A DNA stretch of 47,532 nt from Deltaproteobacteria bacterium (GCA_022703355.1 JAKLDU010000002.1:1-47532); one strand, 5' to 3'; shown: positions 8,051-17,578, counted from the stretch's first letter. A program made the numbers and translations. The notes: a model not told the origin generated them from the sequence alone.

Positions 8051-10371
8051 TAGAACCGGATTTCCGCCCGGGTGATCTCCCAGGCCCTGATCCCGTCCGG
8101 GGAGAACTTCTCGAGTATGGCCAGGGGCGAGATCGTCCTGCCCTCGCGCACGGCGATGGTGAGGGTGGTTTCGTCGCGGGCCAGCAGGTACTCGTCGACG
8201 GAAAGCTGCCTGTCGCCCTTGGTGACGACGCTCCCGGGGGGGACGTCGAGGGTGAAGGGCCGGGAGGAGGAGTACACGTAGGCCCGGGGCAGGCCGAGCG
8301 TGCCCCGCTCGCACGACAGGGCCTCGACCCTCCGGGGCAGGGCGCCTTTCAGGGCCGCCAGGACCTCTCCCGGGTCGCGCTCGCCCTTGAGGTCGAGCTG
8401 GACGAACTCCCCCTTCGAGGAAACGCCGAAGGGCGGGGGCGGGGTCATGCTGAGCTTCATGATGGGGCTGAAGCCCTTCGTGTACACGGCGTTCAGGCCG
8501 CTCCTGCGCACCGAGCGCCTGATCGTCTCCAGGAAGTCCCGGGGGGAGACGAACCCCAGGCCGCCCTCCTTCGAGAGCTTCACCACGTAGGGCACGGGCT
8601 CGCCTTCGACGGGCTTCGCGTAGAGGGGCGCCGGCTCCGTCTCGCCGGAGAGCCGGTTTTCGACCCCGTCGCCGCACACGCCGCAGCCCGTGCAGCCCCC
8701 GTACCTGCAGTCCGGGGTGGCCTGCCCTTCGAGGGCGCGGGCCTCCTCGGCCAGGAGGAAGGCCCGGTCGAGGCCCATGGAGATGAACTCCCAGGGGAGC
8801 GCCTCGTCCTTGCTCCTGGCTTTGAGGTAAACGGCCGGGTCGACCCCGGTCTTTTCGAAGGCCCGGTCCCAGGCGCCCTGGTTGAACGTGTCGCCCCAGC
8901 CGTCGAGGTAGGCGCCTTCGGCCTCGGCCTGCTCCACCACCCGGGCGAGCCTCTCGTCGCCCCGGGAGAACACGCCCTCGAGGAAGGTGAGCTCGGGGTC
9001 CTGCCACTTGAGGCCGATGCCGCGCTGCCTGAGGTTGGCCTGGAGGAATTTCAGGCGCTCCCCGTGCTCTGCCATGCCGAGCTGCTCGCACCACTGGAAC
9101 GGGGTCCAGGGCTTGGGGATGAAGCCCGAGACGCTGATGGTGAGCCCGCCCTTGAACTGCCTCGAGAGCGCCCGGGAGAGGTCGCAGATGGCCTCGACGT
9201 CCGCGGCCGTCTCCGTGGGCAGGCCTACCATGAAGTACAGCTTGAGGGCCTTCCACCCGAGCTTGCGGGCGATCTCCGCGCTCCGGAAGAGGTCCTCCTC
9301 GGTGTTGCCCTTGTTGATGACCCGGCGGAGGCGCTCAGTGGCGGCCTCGGGCGCCAGGGTGAAGCCCGGCTTCTTCACGGCCGACAGGATGTCCGCCACC
9401 TTTTGCGTGAGGCCCTCCACCCGCAGCGAGGGCACGCCCACGGAGATCTCCCGGGACGGGCACACGAGGGACTCCATGATCGCGTCGAGGTGGCTCAGGT
9501 CGGTCATCGAGAGCGCCAGCAGGGCGACGGTGTCGTAGCCCGTGGCGGCCAGCGACCCGCGCAGGCTCTCCATGAGCGATTGATAGGAGCGCTCCCGGTA
9601 GGGCCGGTAGATCATCCCGGCCTGGCAGAACCTGCACGACCGGGTGCACCCCCGTGCCGCCTCCACCCCGATGCGGTCGTGGACGATGGAGACGTGCGGG
9701 ACCACGGTGGCGCAGGGAAAGGGGAACAGGTCGAGGTCCTTGAGGACCCGGCGCACCGGGCTCCTGCCCGAGCCGGGGCGGTACACGCCGGGGATCTCCC
9801 CCATGGCGGCGAGGCGCTCGGCGCGGTCCTTCGTCTCCAGGCACACCGCGGCCATCCGGGAGACGATCTCCTCCCCGTCCCCGATGGCCACCAGGTCGAA
9901 GAAGGGCAGGAACGGGCCGGGGTTCACCGAAGACGTGCCGCCGGCGACGACGATGGGGTCGTCCGCGCCCCGCTCTTCGGCCCGCACGGGGATGCGGGCG
10001 AGCTTGAGCATCTTCACCACCGAGGTGTACGAGAGCTCGTAGAGGAGCGAAAAGCCCACCACGTCGAACGCCCTCAGGGGCCGCTTCTCCTCGAGGGAGC
10101 AGAGCTCGGCGCCCGCCTCCTCCATGGCCCGGGCCATGTCGTGCCAGGGGGCGAAGACCCGCTGCGCCCACACCCTCGGCAGGGCGTTCAGGATGGCGTA
10201 GAGGATCTTGATGCCCGCGTGGGACATGCCGATCTCGTAGGTGTCCGGGAAGGCCAGCGCGAAGCGGACGTCGACCGCCGAAGGGTCCTTGGCCGCCTCG
10301 TTGATCTCCCCCCCCAGGTAGCGGCCGGGCTTCTGGGTGGTGTACAGGATTGCGGGGTCCGTTCCGTGCAC
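8050..10371 (-). CDS. Radical SAM protein of the TIGR03960 type fused to a TIGR03936/DUF2344 domain
   Basis: A 773-residue protein. The N-terminal part (to about 215) resembles the B12-binding-like region of this family (FALAFPDTYEIGMSHAG). The radical SAM core follows, with the cluster-binding motif GCTRSCRFCQ (C242, C246, C249). A cysteine-rich bridge (CRYGGCTGCGVCGDG) precedes the C-terminal DUF2344-like domain (GFSPIMKLSMTPPPPFG). The family is widespread in deltaproteobacteria and Firmicutes, often near ribosomal or RNA-processing genes, and a role in RNA or cofactor modification is suspected but unproven. The start is GTG at 10371 with GGAGG about 10 nt upstream. No partner gene lies on this strand nearby. 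Confidence 0.88.
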   Translation of the reverse strand: MHGTDPAILYTTQKPGRYLGGEINEAAKDPSAVDVRFALAFPDTYEIGMSHAGIKILYAILNALPRVWAQRVFAPWHDMARAMEEAGAELCSLEEKRPLRAFDVVGFSLLYELSYTSVVKMLKLARIPVRAEERGADDPIVVAGGTSSVNPGPFLPFFDLVAIGDGEEIVSRMAAVCLETKDRAERLAAMGEIPGVYRPGSGRSPVRRVLKDLDLFPFPCATVVPHVSIVHDRIGVEAARGCTRSCRFCQAGMIYRPYRERSYQSLMESLRGSLAATGYDTVALLALSMTDLSHLDAIMESLVCPSREISVGVPSLRVEGLTQKVADILSAVKKPGFTLAPEAATERLRRVINKGNTEEDLFRSAEIARKLGWKALKLYFMVGLPTETAADVEAICDLSRALSRQFKGGLTISVSGFIPKPWTPFQWCEQLGMAEHGERLKFLQANLRQRGIGLKWQDPELTFLEGVFSRGDERLARVVEQAEAEGAYLDGWGDTFNQGAWDRAFEKTGVDPAVYLKARSKDEALPWEFISMGLDRAFLLAEEARALEGQATPDCRYGGCTGCGVCGDGVENRLSGETEPAPLYAKPVEGEPVPYVVKLSKEGGLGFVSPRDFLETIRRSVRRSGLNAVYTKGFSPIMKLSMTPPPPFGVSSKGEFVQLDLKGERDPGEVLAALKGALPRRVEALSCERGTLGLPRAYVYSSSRPFTLDVPPGSVVTKGDRQLSVDEYLLARDETTLTIAVREGRTISPLAILEKFSPDGIRAWEITRAEIRF

Positions 10372-10456
10372 GAAAAGATTTCCTCCGAGGTGTATGGGGT
10401 TACCGGGCTTTCACCCGTCTGTCAACCCCTGAGCGCGTGAACGCTTACGGGAATCG

Positions 10457-10543
10457 TGACAATCCGCGTACGAGTACGCATGTGGCAAGAAAGAGCACCT
10501 TGGAGATTGCGAGCCCCTGACAATCCGCGAGCGGGTGCGCTCG
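10457..10543. repeat. Two copies of TGACAATCCGCG, each running into an inverted repeat, in a gene-free gap
   Basis: The gap 10372-10677 separates divergent genes. TGACAATCCGCG occurs at 10457-10468 and 10518-10529, exactly 61 bp apart. The first runs into the perfect palindrome GCGTAC-GA-GTACGC (10466-10479), the second into CGAGC...GCTCG (10528-10543). Such paired sites could bind a regulator of either divergent gene. I see no convincing -10/-35 pair in the rest of the gap. Confidence 0.4.
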
Positions 10544-10677
10544 TGATTGGCTTCTGGCACCTGAACGCACCCGAAAATCCCCAACGGAGGGGGGCCGGGC
10601 CGGGGAGTGCCGGCAGAGAGATATTGCCACGCCGAAATTGTCATGATAGAGGGAAAGGGAGAGCAAGGAGGAGCACC

Positions 10678-11145
10678 ATGTCTGAGGAAACGCTCACACT
10701 GGGCCAGTATTTCAAGAGAGAGCGGGAAAAGCGCGAGATCACGCTCAAGGAGATCGAGCAGACCACGAAGATACCGGCCCAGACCCTGAAGTTCCTTGAA
10801 GAGGACCAGATCGACGTGCTTCCGCCCCGGGCATTCCTCAGGGGCTTCCTCCAGGTCATCGCCAAGGAGTTCGAGTTCGACGAGGAAGAGCTCTTCCGCC
10901 ACATGGACGAGACCCTTTCCGCCTACGGGAAAAAGGAAGACGCGAGAAAGGCCAGGTTCATGAACAAGGCCAGGGGCAGGAGCATGGCGCTCCGCATCGC
11001 CTTCGCCGCCTTTCTGCTGGTCATCCTCATCGCGCTGGCGGGGATATCCGTCAGGGCCTGCAGCACGACGTACCAGACGTCCTCCCTGGCGCAGCCCCAG
11101 GCGGCTGCACACGCGGCTTCGCCGCGGCACGCCGCAGGAACGTGA
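10678..11145 (+). CDS. RodZ-like helix-turn-helix protein with one membrane helix, C-terminally short
   Basis: A 155-residue protein. Residues about 7-85 form an HTH_25 (RodZ-type) domain: LGQYFKREREKREITLKEIEQTTKIPAQTLKFLEE then LPPRAFLRGFLQVIAKEF. A basic segment and a single membrane helix (about 104-125, MALRIAFAAFLLVILIALAGI) follow. RodZ proteins link MreB to the cell envelope and carry a periplasmic beta domain (DUF4115); here only about 30 low-complexity residues follow the helix. The start is the ATG at 10678, with AAGGAGGAGC just upstream; the longer upstream frame has poor codon content. It heads a run of recO, glyQ and glyS on the same strand. Confidence 0.82.
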   Translation: MSEETLTLGQYFKREREKREITLKEIEQTTKIPAQTLKFLEEDQIDVLPPRAFLRGFLQVIAKEFEFDEEELFRHMDETLSAYGKKEDARKARFMNKARGRSMALRIAFAAFLLVILIALAGISVRACSTTYQTSSLAQPQAAAHAASPRHAAGT

Positions 11146-11234
11146 CCACCCCCGCGCCTCCAGCCCCCGGCGGGCAAGCGAGGCGCCCTTCCCGGTCCGG
11201 CAGAGGCGGACATGACACCTTTTCCTGAGCGCAC

Positions 11235-11939
11235 ATGGGCATCCTGAACACCGACGCCATCATCCTCTCCTCCATCGACTTCATGGAAGCGGACAAGATC
11301 GTCTGCGCACTCTCGAAGGACCGGGGGATCATCCACGCCATCGCCAAGGGGGCCAAGAACAGCCGCAGACGCTTCCCCGGCACCCTCGAGCCCTTCTGCG
11401 AGGTGAGCATGGACGTGTTCGTCAAAAAGGAGGGCGACCTCCACCGCCTCGAGTCCTGCCAGCTCACCGACGCCCACCTGGGCATCCGGGAGAACCTCGA
11501 GCTCCTCGCCCACACCACGGTCATGATCGAGCTCATCAAGGAGCACCTGGGCCAGATGGACCCGAGCCCCGCCACCTTCGAGCACCTGCGCAGGGCGCTG
11601 GCCGCCATGGAGCCGGACAGGCAGTGGTTCTCCGTGTGGTGCGTGGCCCTCCTGAACATCCTGTCCTCCCTGGGCTACGGCATCGACCTGAAGGAGGAGG
11701 GCAGGGCGGGCATCGGCAGGCGGGTGGTCCCCAGCGGGCTCTCCCGGGAGGCCACCACGTTCCTCCTGAACGCGGGCCGGCTCGAGGGCGAGATCCTGCA
11801 GCGGCTTTCGGTCAAGGAAAACCTGAAAAGGGAGATCTCCTCGTTCCTGCTTTCCGTGTGCAACCACGTGACCGACAAGCGGCTGAAATCGGGCCGGTTC
11901 CTGGCGAAGCTTCTTGATTTTGACGCCAACCAGTGCTAG
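11235..11939 (+). CDS. recO: DNA repair protein RecO
   Basis: A 234-residue recombination mediator that acts with RecR (and RecF) to load RecA on SSB-coated single-stranded DNA. The N-terminal OB-fold region (about 1-80) shows the family pattern [49 protein letters not shown]. The helical C-terminal domain includes [18 protein letters not shown]. The four-cysteine zinc finger found after this point in many RecO proteins is absent, replaced by a short [15 protein letters not shown] linker, as in the zinc-free branch of the family. It precedes glyQ by 10 nt, so the two are probably cotranscribed. Confidence 0.9.
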   Translation: MGILNTDAIILSSIDFMEADKIVCALSKDRGIIHAIAKGAKNSRRRFPGTLEPFCEVSMDVFVKKEGDLHRLESCQLTDAHLGIRENLELLAHTTVMIELIKEHLGQMDPSPATFEHLRRALAAMEPDRQWFSVWCVALLNILSSLGYGIDLKEEGRAGIGRRVVPSGLSREATTFLLNAGRLEGEILQRLSVKENLKREISSFLLSVCNHVTDKRLKSGRFLAKLLDFDANQC

Positions 11940-11949
11940 AGGGAGGGTT

Positions 11950-12810
11950 ATGGATTTCCAGGAATTGATATTAAATCTGCAGGATTATTGGTCACGCTCC
12001 GGCTGCCTCATCGGCCAGCCCTACGATCTCGAGGTGGGCGCCGGAACGTTCAACCCCCACACCTTTCTGAGGGCGCTCGGCCCGGACCCGTGGAAGGTGG
12101 CGTACGTGGAGCCTTCCCGGAGGCCCACCGACGGGCGCTACGGCGAGAACCCCAACCGCCTCCAGCACTACTACCAGTACCAGGTCATCCTCAAGCCCGC
12201 ACCCATCGACGTGCAGGAGCTCTACCTCGACAGCCTCAAGCAGCTGGGCATCGACCCGCTGGAGCACGACATCCGCTTCGTGGAGGACGACTGGGAGTCG
12301 CCCACGCTGGGCGCCTGGGGCGTGGGCTGGGAGGTGTGGCTCGACGGCATGGAGATCACGCAGTTCACCTACTTCCAGCAGGTGGGCGGCTTCGACCTCG
12401 ACCCGGTCTGCGTGGAGCTGACCTACGGCCTCGAGCGCATCGCCATGTACCTCCAGAACAAGAACTCCGTGTACGACATCACCTGGAAAAACGACGTCAC
12501 CTACCGCTACGTCCACCACGCGGGCGAGTACCAGTGGTCGAAGTACAACTTCGAGGTGGCCAGCGTGCCCATGCTGCTCCAGCTCTTCACGCTCTACGAG
12601 CAGGAGGGCGGGCGGGCCGCGGAGGCGAACCTGGGGCTGCCGGCCTACGACATGTGCCTGAAGTGCTCGCACATCTTCAACCTGCTCGACGCGCGCAACG
12701 CCATCTCCGTGACCGAACGCCAGTCCTACATCGCCCGGGTCCGGGATCTTGCCAAGGCGGCCGCCAGGCTTTACGTGGACAGCCTGAAGCCCAGGGCTGA
12801 AGGGGAATAG
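11950..12810 (+). CDS. glyQ: Glycyl-tRNA synthetase alpha subunit
   Basis: A 286-residue catalytic alpha subunit of the bacterial alpha2-beta2 glycyl-tRNA synthetase, which forms glycyl-adenylate and charges tRNA-Gly. Family hallmarks: [72 protein letters not shown] and [22 protein letters not shown]. The start is the ATG at 11950 with GAGGGAGGG just upstream; an earlier in-frame ATG at 11914 lies inside recO. It is followed after 2 nt by glyS, as usual. Confidence 0.98.
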   Translation: MDFQELILNLQDYWSRSGCLIGQPYDLEVGAGTFNPHTFLRALGPDPWKVAYVEPSRRPTDGRYGENPNRLQHYYQYQVILKPAPIDVQELYLDSLKQLGIDPLEHDIRFVEDDWESPTLGAWGVGWEVWLDGMEITQFTYFQQVGGFDLDPVCVELTYGLERIAMYLQNKNSVYDITWKNDVTYRYVHHAGEYQWSKYNFEVASVPMLLQLFTLYEQEGGRAAEANLGLPAYDMCLKCSHIFNLLDARNAISVTERQSYIARVRDLAKAAARLYVDSLKPRAEGE

Positions 12811-12812
12811 GA

Positions 12813-14882
12813 ATGGCAAAGACACTGCTTTTCGAGATCGGCTCCGAGGAAATCCCGTCGGGCTACATCGCGCCGGCGCTTGCGTTTATCCGCTCCCACG
12901 TGGCGAACAGGTTCGCCGAGGCGAAGCTCGAGAGCGAGGCCCCCGAGGTCTTCGGCACCCCCCGCAGGCTCGCCCTGAGGGTGAAGGCCGTCGCGGAGAC
13001 CCTGCCCGACACCGTGGAGACGAAGACCGGCCCCGCGAGGCAGGCGGCCTTCGACAAGGACGGCAACCCCACCAAGGCGGCCCTGGGCTTTGCCCGCTCC
13101 GCCGGCGTGGACATCTCCGAGGTGGGCTTTGCCTCAACCCCCAAGGGGGAATACCTGAGCGTCACCCGGACCATCCCGGGCAAGCCCACGGCGGAATTCC
13201 TGCCGGACCTGCTCCAGGACATGATCGGGCTCATCCCCTTCCCCAGGACCATGAAGTGGTCGAACCCCGGCGTGCGCTTCGCCCGGCCCGTGCACTGGAT
13301 CGCGGCCCTCTACGGCACCGACGTCCTGCCGGTGAGCTTCGGGGACATAACCGCGGGCGCTCTTTCCTACGGGAACCGGTTCATGGCCCCCGGCCCCATC
13401 GCGATCACCCGGCCCGAGGACTACGAGGACCTGCTCATGGCGGCCTTCGTGGTGCCCGACATCGAGAAGCGGAAAAGCCTCATCTGGGAAGGGGTCGAGG
13501 CCAACGCGAAGAACCTCGGGGGCGAGGTGCGTGACAGGGAGCTCCTCGACGAGGTGGCGAACCTCCTCGAGTTTCCCCACGTCCTGGTGGGCCGCTTCGA
13601 CGAGGCCTTCCTCGACCTGCCCACCGAGGTGCCCGTCACGGTCATGATGCACCACCAGCGCTACTTCCCCGTGTACTCCCTCGAGAACCCCAAGGCCCTG
13701 CGCCCCTGCTTCATCACCGTGAGCAACATCGTCCCCAAAGACGACGCCGTGGTGCGGGCGGGCAACGAGCGGGTGCTCAAGGCCAGGCTCGACGACGGCA
13801 GGTACTTTTTCACCGAGGACCTGGGCGTGCCCCTGAAGGACTACACGGAAAAGCTCAGGGACGTCATCTTCCACAAGGACATGGGCACGTCCTATGAAAA
13901 GATGGAGCGCTTCTCGAAGATCGCCCTCTACCTGGCCGACCTCCTGGCGCCCGAAAAGAAGGACCTGGTGCGGCAGGCCGCCTACCTGTGCAAGGGCGAC
14001 CTCAACTCGCTGGTGGTCTGCGAGTTCCCCGAGCTCCAGGGCATCATGGGCAGGGAGTATGCGCTCCGCCAGGGCAGCGACCCCGAGGTGGCGCTGGCCA
14101 TCCGGGAGCACTACCTCCCCTCGTCCGCCGAGAGCGAGCTGCCCTCGGGCGCGGTGGGCGACATCGTGGGCATGTCCGACCGCATCGACACCATCTGCGG
14201 CTGCTTCGGCGTGGGCCTCGTCCCCACGGGGACGTCCGACCCCTTCGCGCTCCGCAGGCAGACCATCGCCATCGAGAACATCATCCTCGCCAAGGGCTAC
14301 CGGCTCTCCGTCGCGGCCCTGATCGACCAGGCGCTCCTCCACCTGGCCCCCCGGCTCAAGCGGGAGAGCGCCCAGGTGCGCGACGACGTGCTCGGATACT
14401 TCCGGTCGCGGTTCGTCTCCATCCTCCAGGGCCGGGGCATCGCGGGCGACGTCATCGAGGCTGTCCTGCGGGACTTCGACGAGCCCGTGGACACCCTCAT
14501 GCGGGCCCAGGCCATCATGAGCGTGAAGGCCGAGCCGTGGTTCGGCTCCATCTGCGCGGCCTCGAAGCGCGTGGAGAACATCCTCAAAAAGGCGGGCGAA
14601 ACCGGCGAGGTCAAACCGGAGCTCTTCGCCCAGGACGAGGAGAAGGCGCTTTTCGCCCGGTTCCAGGAGACCGAGGCCCCCTTCATCGCCCACGCGCTCA
14701 GGGGGGAGTACCCTTCGGCGCTGAAGCTGCTGGCGGGGCTGAAGGAGCCGGTCGACTCCTTTTTCGACAAGGTGCTCGTCATGAGTGAGGACGAGGCCGT
14801 GAAGGCCAACCGCATCGCCCTCCTGAAGGGCCTCGTGGGGCTGTTCGACCGCGTGGCGCAGTTCTCGAAGATCTCGTCGTAG
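12813..14882 (+). CDS. glyS: Glycyl-tRNA synthetase beta subunit
   Basis: A 689-residue beta subunit that recognises tRNA-Gly. The N-terminus LLFEIGSEEIPSGYIAPAL is diagnostic. Further family blocks are TPRRLALRVKAV, FPRTMKWSNPGVRFARPVHWI, VMMHHQRYFPVY and RLDDGRYFFTEDL, with an HD-like region (GDIVGMSDRIDTICGCFGVGLVPTGTSDPFALRRQ) and an anticodon-binding-like C-terminus. The length is normal for the family. It sits 2 nt after glyQ and 7 nt before the dGTPase-like gene. Confidence 0.98.
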   Translation: MAKTLLFEIGSEEIPSGYIAPALAFIRSHVANRFAEAKLESEAPEVFGTPRRLALRVKAVAETLPDTVETKTGPARQAAFDKDGNPTKAALGFARSAGVDISEVGFASTPKGEYLSVTRTIPGKPTAEFLPDLLQDMIGLIPFPRTMKWSNPGVRFARPVHWIAALYGTDVLPVSFGDITAGALSYGNRFMAPGPIAITRPEDYEDLLMAAFVVPDIEKRKSLIWEGVEANAKNLGGEVRDRELLDEVANLLEFPHVLVGRFDEAFLDLPTEVPVTVMMHHQRYFPVYSLENPKALRPCFITVSNIVPKDDAVVRAGNERVLKARLDDGRYFFTEDLGVPLKDYTEKLRDVIFHKDMGTSYEKMERFSKIALYLADLLAPEKKDLVRQAAYLCKGDLNSLVVCEFPELQGIMGREYALRQGSDPEVALAIREHYLPSSAESELPSGAVGDIVGMSDRIDTICGCFGVGLVPTGTSDPFALRRQTIAIENIILAKGYRLSVAALIDQALLHLAPRLKRESAQVRDDVLGYFRSRFVSILQGRGIAGDVIEAVLRDFDEPVDTLMRAQAIMSVKAEPWFGSICAASKRVENILKKAGETGEVKPELFAQDEEKALFARFQETEAPFIAHALRGEYPSALKLLAGLKEPVDSFFDKVLVMSEDEAVKANRIALLKGLVGLFDRVAQFSKISS

Positions 14883-14889
14883 AAAGGGA

Positions 14890-15972
14890 ATGAAAGGCAC
14901 GCACCCGGCCCAGTCATCGCGGAGAAGGAGCGAGCGCTCCACCGCGTGGGACATGAGGGACGCCTTCTCCATCGACGTGGACAGGATCCTCCATTCCCAG
15001 GCCTACACCTCGTACATCGACAAGACCCAGGTCTTCTACCTCGTGGGGCACCAGGGCATCTCGCACCGGGTGATCCACGTCCAGCTCCTGTCCCGCATCG
15101 CCCGCACCATCGGCCGGCGCCTGGGCCTCAACGACGACCTCATCGAGGCCGTGGCCATCGGCCACGACATCGGGCACCCGCCCTTCGGCCACGACGGCGA
15201 GCGCTACCTCGACGAGCTCTGCCGGGAGGCGGGCATCGGGCCGTTCCTCCACAACGTGCAGGCGATGCAGTCCCTCCAGCGCATCGAGAAGGGGGGCAGG
15301 GGGCTCAACCTCTCGCTCCAGGTCCTCGACGGCATCCTCTGCCACAACGGCGAGGACATGGAGCCCTCCGTGACCGTGGGGCCGGGGGCCTCCTTCGGTG
15401 AGCTCGACCACAAGATCGAGCTCACCCGGCAGGGCAAGAGCCCGCTGCCCATGACCCCGGAGGGGTGCCTCGTGCGCATCGTGGACACGGTGAGCTACAT
15501 CGGCCGGGACATCGAGGACGCCATCTCGCTGAAGATCGTCACCCGGGGCCAGATCCCGAAGGAGGCGTCGGCGGTCCTCGGCGACACCAACGGCAAGATC
15601 GTCTACGCCCTGGTGGAGGACATCATCGGATCCTCCCGGGGCGGCAGGATCGGCTACTCGAAGAAGGTCTACGCCGCCCTCGAGAGGCTCAAGCAGTTCA
15701 ACTACGAGAACATCTACCTCAATCCCCGGGTCAAGACCGAGTCCACGAAGATCCGGACCATGTACCGCCTCGTGTTCCAGAAGCTCCTCGAAGACGTCCT
15801 GCAGGGCAGGGAGGACTCGGTCATCCGCGCCTCCTTCCTCGACAGGCTCGACGAGAGCTACCGCCGGGACTTCACCCCCGGCGAGGTGGTGCGCGACTTC
15901 ATCTCCTGCCTCACCGACTCGGCCTTCCTGCGCCTCTTCAACGAGCTCTTCGTCCCGGACTTCCTCGCGTAG
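14890..15972 (+). CDS. dGTPase-like HD-domain phosphohydrolase
   Basis: A 360-residue HD-superfamily protein resembling deoxyguanosinetriphosphate triphosphohydrolase, which cleaves dNTPs to deoxynucleoside and triphosphate. Visible motifs: RSTAWDMRDAFSIDVDRILHSQAYT, SYIDKTQVF and metal ligands H59 (ISHRVIHVQ) and H92-D93 (IGHDIGHPPFGHDGE). A later Asp (VRIVDTVSYIGRDIEDA) could complete the HD site. It lies 7 nt after glyS, so probably on the same transcript. The substrate (dGTP versus several dNTPs) cannot be told from sequence. Confidence 0.9.
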   Translation: MKGTHPAQSSRRRSERSTAWDMRDAFSIDVDRILHSQAYTSYIDKTQVFYLVGHQGISHRVIHVQLLSRIARTIGRRLGLNDDLIEAVAIGHDIGHPPFGHDGERYLDELCREAGIGPFLHNVQAMQSLQRIEKGGRGLNLSLQVLDGILCHNGEDMEPSVTVGPGASFGELDHKIELTRQGKSPLPMTPEGCLVRIVDTVSYIGRDIEDAISLKIVTRGQIPKEASAVLGDTNGKIVYALVEDIIGSSRGGRIGYSKKVYAALERLKQFNYENIYLNPRVKTESTKIRTMYRLVFQKLLEDVLQGREDSVIRASFLDRLDESYRRDFTPGEVVRDFISCLTDSAFLRLFNELFVPDFLA

Positions 15973-16075
15973 GCGCCCTGCCGGACCGGGAGGCCGCCCG
16001 CCGGAACCCCTGCCCCGGTCGTCTTCCGTCCCGCCGATGTGGTCCCCGCCTTCTCGGGGCCGCACGCAGGCCTAA

Positions 16076-16105
16076 GCCCGGGCACGCCCTTGATTCTGCC
16101 CGGGC
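16076..16105 (+). terminator. 9-bp perfect inverted repeat between genes
   Basis: GCCCGGGCA (16076-16084) and TGCCCGGGC (16097-16105) are separated by 12 nt, between the dGTPase-like gene and the next plus-strand gene. No T-run follows. It may be a weak terminator or a leader structure of the downstream gene, whose start is 19 nt away. Confidence 0.4.
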
Positions 16106-16123
16106 GGGGGGTACATATTTCAT

Positions 16124-17410
16124 ATGGCGCACAAAGCTCTCCGGTCAGGCTACGCGCTCCTGGCGGACAGGCTGAACCGCTTCCCCCAGGGCGCCCCGCC
16201 CGCCGAACTCCTGTTCAGGATCCTGAAGGTGCTCATGTCCGAGCAGGAGGCGGGGCTCGTGTCCCGCCTGCCCGTCAGGCCCTTCACCGCGGAGCGGGCG
16301 GCAAGGGCCTGGGGCACGGGGCCCGGCGAGGCCCGAAAGACCCTCGATGCGCTTGCGGACAGGGCGGTCCTGGTGGACTTCGAACGCGAGGGCGTCACGA
16401 CGTACTGCCTCCCTCCGCCCATGGCGGGCTTCTTCGAGTTCTCCCTCATGCGCGTGCGCAACGACATCGACCAGCAGGCCTTGAGCGAGCTCTTTTACCA
16501 GTACCTGAACGTGGAGGAGGGCTTCGTGAGGGACCTCTTTGTCCGGGGGGAGACCGGGCTCGGGAGGCCCTTCGTCCACGAGCCGGCCCTGTCCCCGGAA
16601 AACAGCGTGCACGTCCTGCCCTACGAGCGCGCCTCCGAGATCATCAGGCAGGCGCCCTTCCGGGCCGTGGGGCTGTGCTACTGCCGGCACAAGATGGCGC
16701 ACCTGGGGCGGGCCTGCTCCGCGCCGCTCGACATCTGCATGACCTTCGGCACGGCAGCGGGCTCACTCGTCAGGCACGGCTTCGCCCGGCAGGCGGATGC
16801 GGGGGAGTGCCTCGACCTGCTCGCCCAGGCATACGAACACGGCCTGGTCCAGCTCGGCGAGAACGTGCGGGAGCGGCCGAGCTTCCTGTGCTCCTGCTGC
16901 CCGTGCTGCTGCGAGGGCCTGCTCGCCATGAAGCGCTTCCCCGGCGAGATCCCCGTGCACACCACGAACTTCATGCCCAGTGTCCGGGGGGAGCTCTGCA
17001 CCGGGTGCGGCCTGTGCGTGGGGGCCTGCCCGGTGGGCGCGGTCGGGCTCGCCGATGCGCCGGGGCCGGGGGGGGACGCGCGGAAGAAGGCGTGCGTGGA
17101 CGAAGGGCGGTGCCTGGGGTGCGGCCTGTGCGTGCGCGCCTGCGCCCGGGGGGCCGTCGCCCTCCTTTCCCGGGAGCCCAGGGTCATCACCCCCCTCAAC
17201 GGGGCGCACCGGATCGTCCTCATGGCCATCGAGCGGGGCACCCTGCAGCACCTGATCTTCGACACCCACACCCTGTGGAGCCACCGCGTCCTCGCCGGGG
17301 TGCTGGGGGTCATCCTCGGGCTGCCCCCGCTCAAGCAGGCCCTGGCGAGCAGGCAGGTGAAATCGAGGTACCTCGAGACCCTCATCAGGAGGGTCCCCGG
17401 CCTTTCCTGA
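16124..17410 (+). CDS. Cysteine-rich protein with winged-helix-like N-terminus and two [4Fe-4S] ferredoxin motifs
   Basis: A 428-residue protein. Residues about 27-95 look like a winged-helix domain (RILKVLMSEQEAGLVSRLP...AARAWGTGPGEARKTLDALADRAVLV). The middle part has CYCRHKMAHLGRACSAPLDIC (C185, C187, C198, C205) and an extraordinary CSCCPCCC cluster (256-263). Two bacterial ferredoxin motifs follow: C292-x2-C-x2-C-x3-C302 and C330-x2-C-x2-C-x3-C340. The C-terminal helical part has a hydrophobic segment (about 390-410). Proteins of this layout occur in anaerobic deltaproteobacteria, with electron transfer or redox sensing as the likely job; the function is not established. It appears monocistronic. 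Confidence 0.75.
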   Translation: MAHKALRSGYALLADRLNRFPQGAPPAELLFRILKVLMSEQEAGLVSRLPVRPFTAERAARAWGTGPGEARKTLDALADRAVLVDFEREGVTTYCLPPPMAGFFEFSLMRVRNDIDQQALSELFYQYLNVEEGFVRDLFVRGETGLGRPFVHEPALSPENSVHVLPYERASEIIRQAPFRAVGLCYCRHKMAHLGRACSAPLDICMTFGTAAGSLVRHGFARQADAGECLDLLAQAYEHGLVQLGENVRERPSFLCSCCPCCCEGLLAMKRFPGEIPVHTTNFMPSVRGELCTGCGLCVGACPVGAVGLADAPGPGGDARKKACVDEGRCLGCGLCVRACARGAVALLSREPRVITPLNGAHRIVLMAIERGTLQHLIFDTHTLWSHRVLAGVLGVILGLPPLKQALASRQVKSRYLETLIRRVPGLS

Positions 17411-17517
17411 AAACGGGGCGGATGCCCTCGAAGGGCTCCAGGAGAGGCTTTGCGGGCTGCTCCGGCGATCCTCTCACATAAATATCAAGAAACTTTGAAG
17501 AAAATGCATTTTACCCA

Positions 17518-17546
17518 TTGCCGCATCGCCAACTATCGATTATATT
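17518..17546 (+). promoter_or_regulatory. Sigma70-type promoter of the IHF/HU-family gene
   Basis: TTGCCG (17518-17523) and TATATT (17541-17546) are spaced by exactly 17 nt in an AT-rich stretch. They place a start site near 17553, about 26 nt before the proposed TTG start codon. Confidence 0.6.
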
Positions 17547-17578
17547 TATGGATAATAATTCTGAAAAGGGAGACTTCC

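Noticed and set aside
5072-8053. A 993-codon plus-strand frame opposite the copper ATPase
   Set aside because: The opposite strand carries complete P-type ATPase motifs; this frame has none and is antisense to them.
17450-17578. N-terminal extension of the IHF-like protein (starts at 17450 or 17504)
   Set aside because: The extension covers the promoter boxes and does not align with the family; the TTG at 17579 has a ribosome site and the right N-terminus.
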